Program-made: the position numbers and the translations under genes | Source: Angiostrongylus vasorum | Lineage: Eukaryota > Nematoda > Chromadorea > Rhabditida > Metastrongylidae | Direction: 5' to 3' | NCBI GenBank assembly: GCA_018806985.1 | Contig: JADANN010000402.1 | Span: forward strand, 806,001-870,000 | DNA length: 64,000 bases | Part shown: positions 45,861 through 57,014 of the stretch, piece after piece | Numbering within the stretch: position 1 is the stretch's first letter | Layout of the letters: every line of letters begins with the position of its first letter | The notes under the pieces: model-generated | What the model was told of the DNA's origin: nothing | The model's input: the letters and a program-made list of their open reading frames with translations, nothing else | Database searches by the model: none

Positions 45861-45900
45861 AGGCTCTGAAGAAGGCGAAATCGTTGAAAAGTCAGCCATC
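45861..45900 (+). ncRNA. Hammerhead-like ribozyme motif, well preserved
   Basis: GGCT (45862-45865), CTGAAGA (45866-45872), one extra A, GGC-loop-GTT helix II, GAAAA (45886-45890), GTC (45891-45893), AGCC (45894-45897). GGCT and AGCC pair perfectly as helix I. Confidence 0.52.
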
Positions 45901-45990
45901 GAACAACAATACCGACAACGAAAACGAAGACCTATACCAACCTCGCATCAGCTCAACAAGATCAGCTTATGAGGCCATATAAATAAATAT

Positions 45991-46686
45991 ATCAACTACT
46001 CATGCCTAGGTTTATAGAATGTAGGCCTTTCGAATTACTAAGCGGTATGCTCTTAAGTTGTTTGGGAAAGATAAGACAGCCTTAACAAGTCATGAAACCT
46101 CTTATATTTCACAGTTCGTTTTCTACAAATGAGTGCGTATAAGCACTAATTAATAATGCCTACTATGAAACGTCTTTTTACTCAAAAATGTTTGGCAATC
46201 CTTCTATTAGCACTTACTGCTAATGTTTAGATACTGATGGAGATGCGACAGATACGGCGAAACCGAAAGAAGCTATTTTTTTCTTCCGTCTTGTCGCTGC
46301 GGTGAAGCTAAAAGATCGTATACATAAAAAGTGATAGCAAAGAGACTCGTTGGAAGTTTTCGAAGTCAGCATTGGATTAGACATGGCCATGTCACATCAA
46401 GGGTTGCTAAAAGAATTGGGCGCTATAAATTAGCGCCATTACGATAATGAAACTCATCCAAATACGATGAGAACATATAGATTCAGGTATTTTTTATTTT
46501 CGACTATGACTTGTAGGTTTGAAAAGCGAGTTGGACGACTAGGACTTTCACATTTGCCATTCATAGGTATTTCATGAAACTCGAGGCAACTCCACAGGAA
46601 GAGACCGATTTATAAGATGCGAACGTTTATCATTTTCACTTTTGCTGAGCGATTTTCAACAGTTGGTATGAAAATTATCTTTACAG
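45991..46686. other. No recognisable feature
   Basis: AT-rich. No gene or named repeat. Confidence 0.4.
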
Positions 46687-47058
46687 GGAACAGATTTGTT
46701 TCTGATTATTCAGCATCACTCAGGATACATCCTCAGACAACTCGTTTGCTTTCTTCTACTTCTACTCCTTCTTTCTCGAATTTCCTTTTTGGACAACGGT
46801 GAAGCTGTGGTGGGAGCTTCAATTGTAACTAAAGAGAAGTCATTCCTGTTATTCTCCATCTGCATATTTCTCAACCACTTTTTTCAAGGGAACACTAAAT
46901 TGAAAACCATCACAATAAACACCTTTTGTACAACTTGCGTAATTCTGACTAATCAATACCCTCGTATTTTGCCACTTTATAGCTGCTTTAATGCCACAAA
47001 AAAAGTGGTGAAATGAAGCTTTCTTCTCCAGTACACCACAGTTCATTTCGTGTATCAG

Positions 47059-47232
47059 GTGACAGTGGCAGATGCCGAGAAGTTGGCTCCAAATGGACCC
47101 GAACGCAGAGTTTGCAGCACGCTGTTCACCACTCCTCGCCACATCTCTTTCGACTCGGCACAGATTTTCTTCCGTCTAAAACGAATTTGCTCCAAAAACA
47201 AAGCAATTCAAGTCGTGGAAGATCCTCAAATT
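47059..47232 (+). CDS. Candidate internal exon, unknown protein
   Basis: Exactly 58 codons between acceptor TCGTGTATCAG and donor AATT|GTTAAG, phase 0 on both sides. It reads VTVADAEKLAPNGPERRVCS and later ISFDSAQIFFRLKRICSKNK, with balanced composition and higher GC than the flanks. I do not recognise a family. A second, weaker + strand exon candidate lies at 46687-46798 (acceptor TTTACAG, Ser/Thr-rich), but its phase does not fit directly. Confidence 0.35.
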
Positions 47233-47395
47233 GTTAAGTGTTGTAGCTTTTTCTCATTGGGCACTCTTAAGGACATTTCTAGAAGTTGTTTCTTCCTTGT
47301 CAGACAATAATGATTGCAAGTCTGTTCCTTTTTTAACGCCTGCTATATTTCCCGTTCGGAATCTGTTAAATTATTGTTCGACACTGAAGACTCAC

Positions 47396-48230
47396 ATGAA
47401 TTATTAGTATTCGACGGTGGATTAACGAAAACTTTTTGGCATCTCATTGGATCGTAACTGATTTTAACAGTGAGTTGACCCAAAATGATCGTGACTACCG
47501 TGCCGAAGAGGCCAGCGCTACGACCCTTGTCGATCGAGAACATCAATGATCTGAAGAACGATGTTATTCACATGTTGAAAAAAGGGTATACGGAAATTTT
47601 TTTCCAGTCACGTTTATGTCAAGCTACACAAACCGTGTTGAAAATAACAATCTGACGAATTTTCGAGAAGAAAAAATTGGATCTGAGGTTCTTTAACCAC
47701 CAAGAAACAGCGAGAAAAAAAGATGAAATTCTAAAACTTGTGAACTCACTGCTTGCATTACCATGCGTGACTCAAATGCCTGAACTCTCATCACAATGGT
47801 CGCACTACCAGAAACCTGCGCAGGAACACAGGCCTTTTCACTGTAAACCATGGTCACAGGCGATGTAAAGCAGCTGATGGTGAAGTTCTTAGCTCTCGCT
47901 GCAAAGAATCTTCGTCGCTTCCGTTTTGAATAATCACGTTAAATGGTCTTATAATAACCTTCTTTTCTTTTCTAATCTAGATTCAAAACTCTTCCATCAA
48001 ACTTTCAGATTACAACAGCTGTTGAGTAGCGATAAGGTGTCATTCTGACTGAAATTCATAAAAGTGCATTTAAAATTACAATTGTTTGTTGCGGCCTAGC
48101 AACCACCAACTCACACTTCACATTAGCCTGGTGACAGCAATTCACATCTCAGCTCTATCGACACTCTGGCCACAACAGAAATCGGGAGAGCTGGAACTTT
48201 TATGAAGAATTCTGATGTCAGGAACACCAA
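47396..48230 (-). pseudogene. Secreted protein family, copy C (broken)
   Basis: Minus strand. Exon 1 relic about 48230-48132: a hydrophobic stretch and Cys aligned with copy A, but no ATG, and a TAA where copy A has the CAA codon before the donor. Exon 2 (47898-47750) is open, exactly 149 bases, with acceptor CTTTGCAG and donor AGCA|GTGAGT: AKNFTISCFTSPVTMVYSEK ... ESRMVMQA. Exon 3 (47550-47396) starts IIDVLDRQG, then one extra base in a G run shifts the frame before RSAGLFGTVVTIILGQLTVK and ISYDPMRC. No exons 4-5 found. More diverged from A than B is, so an older copy. Confidence 0.72.
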
Positions 48231-49590
48231 GGTAATTGGTCAATGACGTAAAATGTATCTTACATGCTGAGTGAGAGCGAGGTGGGTCGAAAGTTACCAA
48301 TTAAAAAGATTTTCAATGATTGCGCTAATTCGTCAGGTGCCACTGATTAAACTGGGTTCGCTCCGTCTCATTTGTGTCGTTGCGGCATAAAATCCTTATT
48401 TAACCGCAAGCTAGAAATTTAAAATCAACAACAAATATCGTTACGATTGCGCAATGAGACAAAAATCTCTCAAGGAACATATGGATTGGCGCGAACAAAG
48501 CGGAATCTTTGGTGCGAAACGTGCTTAGCAGCAAATTTCAATGCAGCGCAAATCGTATTAGCTAAGCTCTGATGTTCTCATTGGCCTGTCCCACTCAGTC
48601 CGACAATGAAACCTGCTCTGTTGTTGGAATGGTAGACTGATAGGCAAAGCAAGAACACCTGAGGGATTTCTCTGAGAGATTCAGAACCGGCAGGGAACAT
48701 GATAAACCCAGGAAATTATTAATATAAGGATAGGAAAAAAGGAAACCGTTCCAGAATTCATCACAGATAAAAAAAATACGTTGGGGTTTCCGGTTTTCTT
48801 TTGGTGCACAAAGGACCTTCAGCTTGTGGGGATTTCTAATGCACCGATACGAGAAGGAAAGTGGGCGTTATAAAGAACGCTAATGGGGTGGCCCTGAACT
48901 GTGGCTTCCTCGATCACCATTTTAATCCTTCGAATTTATCTAATAAAGGTGGATGTTTTTAGAGTGTCGTCAATTTTCTCGATATTTCTCTCCGACGGGA
49001 GGACACAGCAAAATTTGCTACTATTCACTTCAAACAGTGAAGTATCATTACACTTATGCAATGGATGAGAACTCTTCACCGATCTAACCTTTTTCTGCAG
49101 ATGTTTGAAGAAGGATCATCTAAAACCTCTAAATTGCTTTCGTTCAAAGAGTGGTCAATTCCATTCAAGCAATTTTTTACGTTTTTGACTTGCCTAGAAG
49201 TTTTTTACGCAAAGCCACGCTTCAGGGCAATTATTGCTTGACCTTAGTTAGTAGAAAGCACTACTGTTACCATCCTTTCGGTTGAGGGTAACACGAGTGC
49301 TCGAAATCATTTCAGATGGCTCTCCAGCATTCAAATGGCCAACGCAACGAAGAAAAACGGAGCAGTTCACTAATTTATTTCTTTGCCGAGTAACAGGTTT
49401 TCGAATACCAATCTTTGCCACTCTTTCTATTTAATGAAGTGCTTAATTTGCTGAAGCACTCAGTAATCTTTCATATAACGTTGCTTCCTAAAGCGGCAGT
49501 GATGAGAAAGTCTTTTATGAGTAAGGCTATGATCAGGAAAATTGCAACTAAAAATGGCCCAAATAAAATGGCCTCCGGAGAAATCGGGAT
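48231..49590. other. No recognisable feature
   Basis: No gene, SINE or LINE remnant recognised. The 61-codon + frame at 49056 has no support. Confidence 0.4.
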
Positions 49591-49807
49591 TTAGTCCCAT
49601 TGTGGAACTGTAACACTCTCTGAGCTGTGAAGACTTGATGGTGTAACCACTACGCTTTCCAGGGCTTCACGTGCAATCGAACCGTTTAGTAACTCCCTCC
49701 CGACGTCCTCTGAAACTCCGAAATTTGCTGAAATTTTTTCAAGAACATATTTCACATCTTCAGTTTTAAAAGGTTTATTGCTCTGCCTCAATGTCAATCT
49801 TAGCAAG
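49591..49807 (-). CDS. Candidate last exon, unknown protein
   Basis: Minus strand. Strong acceptor TTTTTCTCTGTAG, then 71 codons and TAA. It reads RQSNKPFKTEDVKYVLEKIS, NFGVSEDVGRELLNG, AREALESVVVTPSSLHSSES and VTVPQWD. Composition is protein-like, with an amphipathic first half and a Ser-rich end. Upstream exons would lie right of the RTE insertion at 50027-53735; a 73-codon minus frame at 53879-54100 (IKGFPEPNVRVITC) is a possible but unproven partner. No family recognised. Confidence 0.42.
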
Positions 49808-49849
49808 CTACAGAGAAAAAGGAATTATAAAGAATAAAAGAGGGATGGT

Positions 49850-49945
49850 TGAGAAATTAAACTTCCGAGCTGCTGAACACACATATTTCTCTAGTCTGCT
49901 GCTACTAAATTCCCAACCGGTTACAAACAAGGGCCGGGAACTATT
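49850..49945 (+). repeat. Block R3, left half
   Basis: CCGAGCTGCTGAACACACAT and CTGCTGCTACTAAATTCCCA match 41995-42060. The right half continues at 53755, across an RTE insertion. Confidence 0.6.
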
Positions 49946-50026
49946 GTGGTACGACTTGAGTCGATTTGCCTTTCCCAAACAAAAAAACACACTCTTTTTA
50001 GGAGTGTCATGGTAAAACTTAAGATG

Positions 50027-53000
50027 TTACGTACTTGGGTACTTGGACGGTCCGTCTTCACGTGCTGTGCGGACCCCAGCACATATGCCATTCGTTCTTT
50101 TCTCTCGCAATGGTAGTCCATGGTGGTGGTCTTGTTCGAGCATGGTGCGAGTCTCATACCGTAATCTGCAAAACAACTGCAGCTGCGGGCACAGCTGATT
50201 ACCTTTGTTTACGAACACGTTCGCCCATCGTGTAGGTGGCCGTCCTAGGTGATGTTTGCATCCTCGTGGAGTCCGCTCTACAGTTCCTCTCGTCCATCTG
50301 TCGTCGTGTTCTTCTCATTATGTAAGCGGCCCATCTATGTTTCGCTGTCGATGTATATTCTCCTGGATCTCGAAGATGAGACATTTTTCGAAGATCAGAG
50401 CTTTGCATTCAGGCTAGTTATTGAGAGTGCTGGTTATATTTAAGAAGACATCGTCCAAGGCTCTGTGAACAATGGGGAGTATTTTTTAAGTAGTTGAAGT
50501 ATCAGCCCCTCGTATCTGTGGCATAAGAAAGCGCTAGGAGGACCGTTGAATCGAAAAGATGAGCGCTGATTCTCGGGTCCTTCAGTTGGTCTGTGGCTTC
50601 GTTGAGAGATCCCGAATAAATGCGGCACAGGCTGCTCTTCTTCTTTTCTCTAGTTCCTCCCCTCATGTTGCTTTCGGTACTCATTGGTCACCTAGTGTAG
50701 ACTTATGAGGTGGTCTCTGCAATAAGAGAAGCATCCAATTCAATTTGTTCGCCTTCGTACCATGTGGATTTTGATGAACTGGGCCTTCTTCCGATTTATG
50801 CGTAGTCCGATCTTTTTTCCAGCTTCTTTGAACTCGATGATTATCGTTTCTGCTTTGCTGGTACTTCATAAGAAGATAACAATGTCGTCAGCTAAACGAA
50901 AGGTTTGATAGGAATTTTCCATCAGTACGTATGCCTTCTTCATCCCAATCGAGTGACTTCATTGTCCACTGCAGTGCGGCACTGAACAGCTTTGGCAATA
51001 ATGTTTCGCTTCGTCGAACCCTTTTTCCTATGGGAATAGCAAGAGGTCGGTGTAAAAACTGTATTTTCGTAGTGCAGTTCCGACAACAGTCAAACAGAGA
51101 TCTTAAGCAGGACCCGTTCACCCTTGGTCGACATGCGCTGATAGAATTGCAATCATTTCGACACTGTCAAACGCTTTTTTCAAAGTCGAGAAAGGTTAGG
51201 ATTAGAGGCAGGTGCTATTCCCGACGAACTTCGACGACCCTGGACACGGTTTGGACGTGGTCCATACAGCAAAATCCTTTCCGAAATCCTGCTTGTTCGA
51301 CTGGTTTCTTCTCATCCAATGTCCTTGGTATGCGCAAGAGGATAATCTTCGTGAACAGTTTGTAGAGTATGCTCAAGAAGCATATGGGGACGATAGTTAC
51401 CAAGATCCCTTCGGTCTCCTTTCTTGGGCAGGATGACCGTACGCGACGTCCTCTACTAGTCTGGGATTTTCTTCCTTTTGAAGGTAGGCTGTCACATGAT
51501 TTGCGAGAAGTACACTAAATTGTGGCTTCCAGCACATAAGGGAAATCTGCGGTAATGTTATCGGGTCCTGGAGCTGTGCCTCTTTTCATGCTTTCTATCG
51601 CAACTCGAACCTCCAACGGAAGAGTTCCAGGTGGTTTTTCTCCAGTGGGTATGTCGGGGCCTGGCACAGGGGATTGTAGAAAGGAAAAGGGTGGTGTAGA
51701 AAGTTTCCGTTATAAATTCCATTACACGGCGGAACGTTTTGACGATCCCATCTTTTAACGAAGCTGAGATATTTGCAAAACTCTGGACCGCAGGTGCCTA
51801 TGGTGGGGAACGAACGCGCTATTGTCCTTTCCGGGGAGTAACGTTCACCACCACACCATGCGGGTCCTTCGTTTCGCCTGTCTCTCAGCTAGTTCTATCG
51901 ATCGATTTGGGCTCCCCAGATCAATCCCGTTGACGGGTGATTGCTGATGGCAAAAAGATCGATAGAACTAGCTGAGAGACTAGGCGAAAACTGAAGGACT
52001 GCATGTGGTGTACGCTCCCGGAAATGACAGCACGTTCGTCCCCACCATAGGGCTCCTGCGATCAGAATTTTGCAATATCTCAGCTTCGTTGAATTATATT
52101 TCGCAATATACCCTGCCATCAAAAGAGTAGGCAGTAGGCAAAAAGTCTAAAATTGTGATCCCATCTTTGTTCACAACGGCTAGTAGCGGAACACTTTAGT
52201 CACAGAAGTCCCGACTGTAATTTATCAGACTGCTTTTCCTCTTTTGCTTCCAGTAGTCTCTTCTGCCTTTGCTAAGATGGGACTTCCTGCAAAGATCTTC
52301 TGCAGCTGGCATTTATTACCAGCCGTGTTAAACGTGTTGCAGTATGATCCCTTCTCTTTTCGAGCAACTCCTCAGCAGAAGCGGGAAACGCGATCCGATC
52401 ATTTTTGCTTGAGGAACTGAGGCGAATTCGGCACAGCTTTTTCAGTCCTTCGACAAGCTGCTCGTACTCTTCGATCGGGTCTTCTTTAATCTGCTAGTTA
52501 CGTTTGGATAGTATGTCCCCGTCGAATGCAGCTAGACTTTTTGCATCGTGGCCGATGGCATGACTTCTTTTCAGCTTACGGCTGAATCGAGTCTTCGCGC
52601 GAAGAAGGCGGTGATCGGAACCACTACAGAATGACGAGGCTACCGATGTGTCAAGTAGGCACCATCTTCTGTTTGCCAGAATGTGGTCGATCTCTCTATG
52701 AGTGATACGATACCGTTAGGAGACTCTCATGTCCGGCGGCGGCATTCTTTCTTTTGTAAAAACGAGTTTCCGTGGAAGAGATGTGCTGCAGACAGCAGTC
52801 CTGCGAGACCGATTCCATTCTCATTTCTTTCTGCTAATCCAAAATTTCAGATCCTGTGTTCGCTTTCGTTGGCGTTTCCTATTCTGGGTTTGAAATCTCC
52901 GACAACAAGTTGATGATATGTCATATCATTGCGTACAACGTTTCTCCTAATGATAGTAGAACGCGTCTAATTCGTACTGACCAGCTGCGTCGGTCGGTGA

Positions 53001-53735
53001 GTAGCAGTTGATGATGGTGATCTTCTTATGACGCGACAGTTGAAGACGGAGGACAGCTACGCTGTGGAAAAGTTCGGGAAAGGAGGTGTCGGAGGCATAG
53101 GCTTTGTCGTCCAGCCCTTCCATTCTCCATCTCGTCGCCCTCATAAATTTCGTGACGAGACCTTTTCAGCGAGGGATCACAAAGGTCCCGTTCTTTAGTT
53201 AGAATATGTCGGTCTTCTTGACTTTTTGTTTCTTGTAGTGCGATCACATGAAATTTAATGCGATCTGCGGCTACAAGATGTGCATGAAGATCGCCGTCTG
53301 TAGAGAGTGTTCTGGCATATTCAGTGCGTAGTAAGATACAATCTCCATGGCGTGTCGTGCGTGTGTTCGTCAAATCCGGTTCCAATGATGTCCTGCGTAA
53401 CCCGTGATTTTCTGGCCTCTCACCGGTCGTCTAATGGTCTGACGTCATAGACGGGCGCATCCAGTGTGCGGGGTGGCTGAGGCTGGCCTATTGCTGGTCG
53501 TGCAACTTGGTCCTCCCTGGAGTCCTTAATTAACCTTGCAAGGGCGCATCCAGGTTTTCACCACGATGTGGATCAGAAGGGAGGTGTGTTTTCGGCGACG
53601 AATCTTTTGGTCGTTTTCTTACTTGTTGATTCGAAGAGATGCTAAAACCGAAATCAGACACGGAAGTAGGAACGAAAAAAGTAACCGACCGCTCCAAGGA
53701 CGATGCAGAACCCTGAATCAAGCCTAGGATCGGTT
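50027..53735 (-). pseudogene. RTE-type LINE (first kind), second copy
   Basis: Minus strand, alignable with 19036-22290. EEP nuclease about 53400-52850 ([37 protein letters not shown]); reverse transcriptase about 51770-50860 (PICFLSILYKLFTKIILLRI, EQAGFRKGFCCMDHVQT, SALFSAALQWTMKSLDWDEE-type part); catalytic LADD sequence near 50880 but one base out of frame; C-terminal region 50600-50200 (SDLRKMSHLRDPGEYTS, KHRWAAYIMRR). The 3' end has CCAAGTAC repeats. A SINE-B pair is inserted at 51756-52157. Many stops; dead. Confidence 0.86.
51744..52169. mobile_element. Head-to-head SINE-B pair inserted in the RTE, 12-bp target-site duplication
   Basis: 51756 to about 51925 is SINE-B in minus orientation, then a nearly full plus-strand SINE-B to 52157, meeting near TCCCCAGATCAATCCCGTTG. 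Flanks GATCCCATCTTT (51744-51755 and 52158-52169) are identical and fit the uninterrupted RTE sequence at 20714-20730, so the pair arrived as one unit. Confidence 0.78.
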
Positions 53736-53754
53736 CGACCAAACCCTAATGATT

Positions 53755-53880
53755 TTAACCTATTTAAAGGGAGCCCTTTCTAAAACTACAGTTCAGAGCA
53801 AATAATATAGCCTGCTAATTAGGATGAAAAATACGCGAAAAAACGTCAGGTTGCCTCCATTTGTCGCCTATCTCGGTTTT
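53755..53880 (+). repeat. Block R3, right half
   Basis: TTTCTAAAACTACAGTTC, GCGAAAAAACGTCAGGTTGC matches 42085-42200. Together with 49850-49945 it brackets the RTE. Confidence 0.55.
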
Positions 53881-54337
53881 ATGCATAGTGTGTGATATAA
53901 AAGTCAGGGATTTCGTTTACAGCATGGTTCATTAGCACTCCAACATTTTCACTAGCAGAAAATAGAGAAAGTCCTTCATCAGTTAGCGGAATTACAATGC
54001 AGCAGGTGATGACGCGAACGTTTGGTTCTGGAAAACCTTTTATTAAGGGCTCCACAATGAAGGAATAGAAGATTATTCTGGAACATATTTGCGTTGACAT
54101 GCATGCTGCTTAACTTATGTAATAATAGAAGGTTATGAAACCAAATCGCATTTCCAAGGTGTTAGAGAGGATTCTCCCAATTAAAGCGTAAAATGTTGTT
54201 TCAAAAACAATATATTTTTCCTGCATGGAACTTGTCAAAGCACAATAAACTGTAGAATAATTGGCCCATCTATAGAACTTTTATGGACAACGATTAAAGC
54301 CGAACTAGCAGTTTCTTGCAGTATCAATTGAGTGACT

Positions 54338-54615
54338 GAAGGGCGCTTGTGGCGCAGTGGTTGGAGGCGGCCTGCAACACACACGTGCAATCGATCACCG
54401 CGCCCATGGTCCCACCAAACCTTCCATCCCTCCGGGGTCGGCAGATTGGTACCAGACATGTCTGGGAGGATAGCAGCACCGGGTAGATACATCGGTAGCC
54501 ACGGCAAGTCATTGTAAAGGCCAGATATGCATTTAATCACCTCCAAACGATGCCTAATGAGGTCAAGTGCATAGCGCATCCCTCAGCGCCGAAAGCTTTA
54601 TCCTTTTATCCTTAT
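54338..54615 (+). mobile_element. SINE-A copy
   Basis: GGGCGCTTGTGGCGCAGTGG head, GCAATCGATCACC (B-box-like), CCTCCGGGGTCGGCAGATTG, end CTTTATCCTTTTATCC. Flanks TATCAATTGAGTGACTGAA and TATCAGTTGAATAGTTGAG look like a worn target-site duplication. Confidence 0.78.
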
Positions 54616-55089
54616 CAGTTGAATAGTTGAGCAGCTCCGCCATGACATTCTCCTTCTGCTTCCAATATAATATTTTTAGGAGTCAGCTAATTCTAGCCAA
54701 TGGAGAGGAACACAATAATTACTAGGTTTTCAGCTGAGAGTAGTGCTTCTAGTTCAACTCGAAATTACAATTACCGCAGTTTTCATCGCACAAATATGTA
54801 ATGGATAATGACGATCATTTGCTCTAGGTTGAATTTATCTTTGAATAAGGTGAAAACGAAGTTTAGAATATTAAAGAGACTGCTCAGGAAATTCCTTTGC
54901 TGACCTATTACACGAGTAATTTTGAACAGTATAGTTGTATCATTTGCGATATCACGGATGTTTCATTGATAATGTTTCTTTATTTTATACGACCCGTCTT
55001 CACATCCATTCTACGGATTCCAGCACTTCTCACATTCGATCCGTTTCCTCTCATTCATCATCCGTTGAGGTCTTTTACCTTTTACCGAC
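54616..55089. other. No recognisable feature
   Basis: AT-rich. No gene or repeat recognised. Confidence 0.4.
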
Positions 55090-55275
55090 TTTGATACCAG
55101 GACGGTGGTGGATCCTGGTATTAGTCTGCTCTCAACCAGGCTTCCTGATGGGAACGCCGGACTCCTTCTCAACTTGGGAGACCCTGCCGGGGAGACGAAT
55201 CCCCCTGCTGTACATCGCAGTCCGACACCCAGGAACACCTTCCAGCTACCATGACGCGGTAAACCTTTGGGAGGC
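55090..55275 (-). mobile_element. SINE-C 5' half
   Basis: Minus strand. Head ACCATGACGCGGTAAACC and middle TACCAGGACGGTGGTGGATC are present; the 3' half is missing. Confidence 0.68.
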
Positions 55276-55344
55276 CGATGATAATAAAATAAATTTATTG
55301 CTTATAAACGATTTGATCTCCCGCTTTTTACCAGGAAAAAAAGC

Positions 55345-55400
55345 TAGTTAGGAATAAGGCAGTGGTTCGAGGTGCCCTGCCACGCATATGTGGTGTTTAA
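55345..55400 (+). mobile_element. SINE-A head fragment
   Basis: AAGGCAGTGGTTCGAGGTG, CCCTGCCACGCATATGTGG resemble the first 50 bases of SINE-A. Confidence 0.4.
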
Positions 55401-55686
55401 GTTCAATATCGCGCTACAAGTGAACTCATTCCAGAGTGGTGGATGAATTAGCACACAAACTTGTTCTAAGCTAAGAAAAGAAAACATGAAGTTGAATAAT
55501 CGGCACCCTTCTTATGTTGTACAACTTAAATATGCATTCAAACACCTCTTCGATTCTTAATGAATGATGATTGTTACTTCGACTTGACCGTGTTCTACAC
55601 AGATTTGTGAAATCACTCCCGATAACCAATGATTGCTCGTTGCGCCGAAAGAGCAGAAACATCGCTAAACGAGACGCAAAGCAAAG

Positions 55687-55765
55687 GCCTAGGTTGGTAT
55701 GGTGGAGAGCACATGAATCCATGGTAATGGTAATCGTGGGTTGAAGCCCATATGCGTACCTCCGT
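55687..55765 (+). other. tRNA-like segment (SINE head or tRNA pseudogene)
   Basis: TTGGTATGGTGGAGAGCAC is A-box-like and GTGGGTTGAAGCCC is B-box-like at a tRNA-like distance. I cannot fold a clean acceptor stem, so it is not called a tRNA gene. Confidence 0.3.
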
Positions 55766-55789
55766 TCCACCTTCTTCGACTATTAAGCA

Positions 55790-56650
55790 AACACGACATT
55801 AATAAAAGGGTTTGCTCAACTAACGTTTCCACCACTTCGTCTTTTTTCGGAACCAAATCGATTCGAGTCAATGGTCTATAGGTTGTTGTCACGATTTCGT
55901 GCTGAATCAGAGAGTAAGACATTGTCACACTACACTCCAGCCAATGGAAAAACAGACTGTTACATGGCGCACTGCTGATAAAATGCCGATCACATTCAAT
56001 GGTGGCAGTAGATCAACACCAGTCCCATATAGGAAGGGCTATGTCGAGTGAGACTTTTTCGTTCGAGTGGAGCTCAACTTCATTGGATTCAAATCGTTGC
56101 GACAACGAGCAACCACACCGCGAGCTCGGCCAACCGTGGACCATCCACTCAAATCAATCGGGCGCGGAAATCTTTTTTTATCAACCCTGTGTTTGCTTAA
56201 TTATGATAGAACGTATGGCCAACTTTTGCTGAGGTTTAATGATAGTCGGTTTGGAAAAGTTCTGCCCATATCTCAGCACCCTTGCAGTCGTTATTTTGCC
56301 ATTCGGTGATTATTCTGCAGTTTCAATAAAACGGGCTAAATATTTATTTGTTAAAAATGTCTCAACGTTTTATTTTTGTTAAGGGACGTCATTGTGCGAA
56401 GAAGCTATTTCGTTTTCAGCGTGATTACAATCTTTTGCTTTCGCGCTTTTTCTGTTTTTGCTTAGGAACTGTTCGACTGAGCAGACTGCTGTCAACCTGA
56501 GCTTTCCAGGCTATGAAGAAGGTGAAATACCCCGAAAAGCCCGGTTTTTTTTTCCTGAAAAATAAATCCACAGTCTCGTGTTTACTCATCGAAAAAATAG
56601 TGAATTAATTGGTCAATGCCGAGGTTTACAGAAAATTAGTCTTGAGAAAT
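55790..56650. mobile_element. Penelope-type end pair without RT
   Basis: Outward motifs at 55818-55854 (-; CCGAAAA, GGAAAC, decayed) and 56508-56545 (+; ATGAAGA, GGT hairpin, GAAAA). The right side has GCTGTCAACCTGAGC TTTCC and ends in CAATGCCGAGGTTTACAGAA, like the full elements. The inner 650 bases hold no RT or GIY-YIG sequence. Confidence 0.45.
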
Positions 56651-56899
56651 AATGGAAGATGTAACAGCAAGATATTTCCGAGTAGTAGAAGATGGTCTGC
56701 CACTATGGCAAAGGATCGCCCTAGCTCAAGAGGCAATATATTTTCTCGACCTCTGTTCACAACGCCAAGTCGTTGTTAACTATATCAAACCAAGGCGACT
56801 GCAATAATCTTTTGTCAGTTGGATATTGAGATAACGAAAAACCATCTTGATGATGCTTCGCTTTTTCGGTAACCACCTGAAAACAATTAAAAATCAACA

Positions 56900-57000
56900 C
56901 AATATTGCTGAGATACTCCCACGTCCGGCTTTCTATTAACCTTGGCATTGATCAAGTAGTTCTTCGCATTCTTGTTGAGCAAATACGAGGAGTTATCTTT
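56900..57000 (-). mobile_element. Penelope-type terminal block
   Basis: CCACGTCCGGCTTTCTATTA ACCTTGGCATTGATCAAG is the inverse of the block after Penelope ends at 41843 and 2290. It leads into the element at 57015. Confidence 0.45.
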
Positions 57001-57014
57001 ATTCCTTATTCACG

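Larger units (their letters stand above)
43330..45990 (-). pseudogene. Penelope-like element, longest copy, inverted ends
   Basis: Minus strand. 45292-45074 is the N-terminal RT region (SSTDKRGEFVVIPSQLDVRI, YQSFSKKEFGNQYRKLNMEW, VKTAKAAG). 45000-44300 gives further RT pieces in several frames (SPFKVRPIISCKGGPTDRTA, VEPFDLISLYTNVLNDCAMQ, MSIMQLMTLLKQCL). 43947-43651 is an open GIY-YIG domain (SSGAIYMIRSR, KKYSGETCGPLYVRIKEHLD, TPLGTHRAQKHDGDDFEVNV). Inverted terminal regions: 43330-43610 and 45640-45910, each with a hammerhead-like motif. The distal part 45897-45985 is CAA-rich. Several stops; inactive. Confidence 0.85.

Noticed and set aside
53879..54100. Minus-strand frame with IKGFPEPNVRVITC, briefly reminiscent of malic enzyme
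   Set aside because: The match does not continue into the expected DGERILGLGD region, so no enzyme call is made.
55687..55765. Possible tRNA gene
   Set aside because: A- and B-box-like sequences are present, but no clean acceptor and anticodon stems could be folded by eye.
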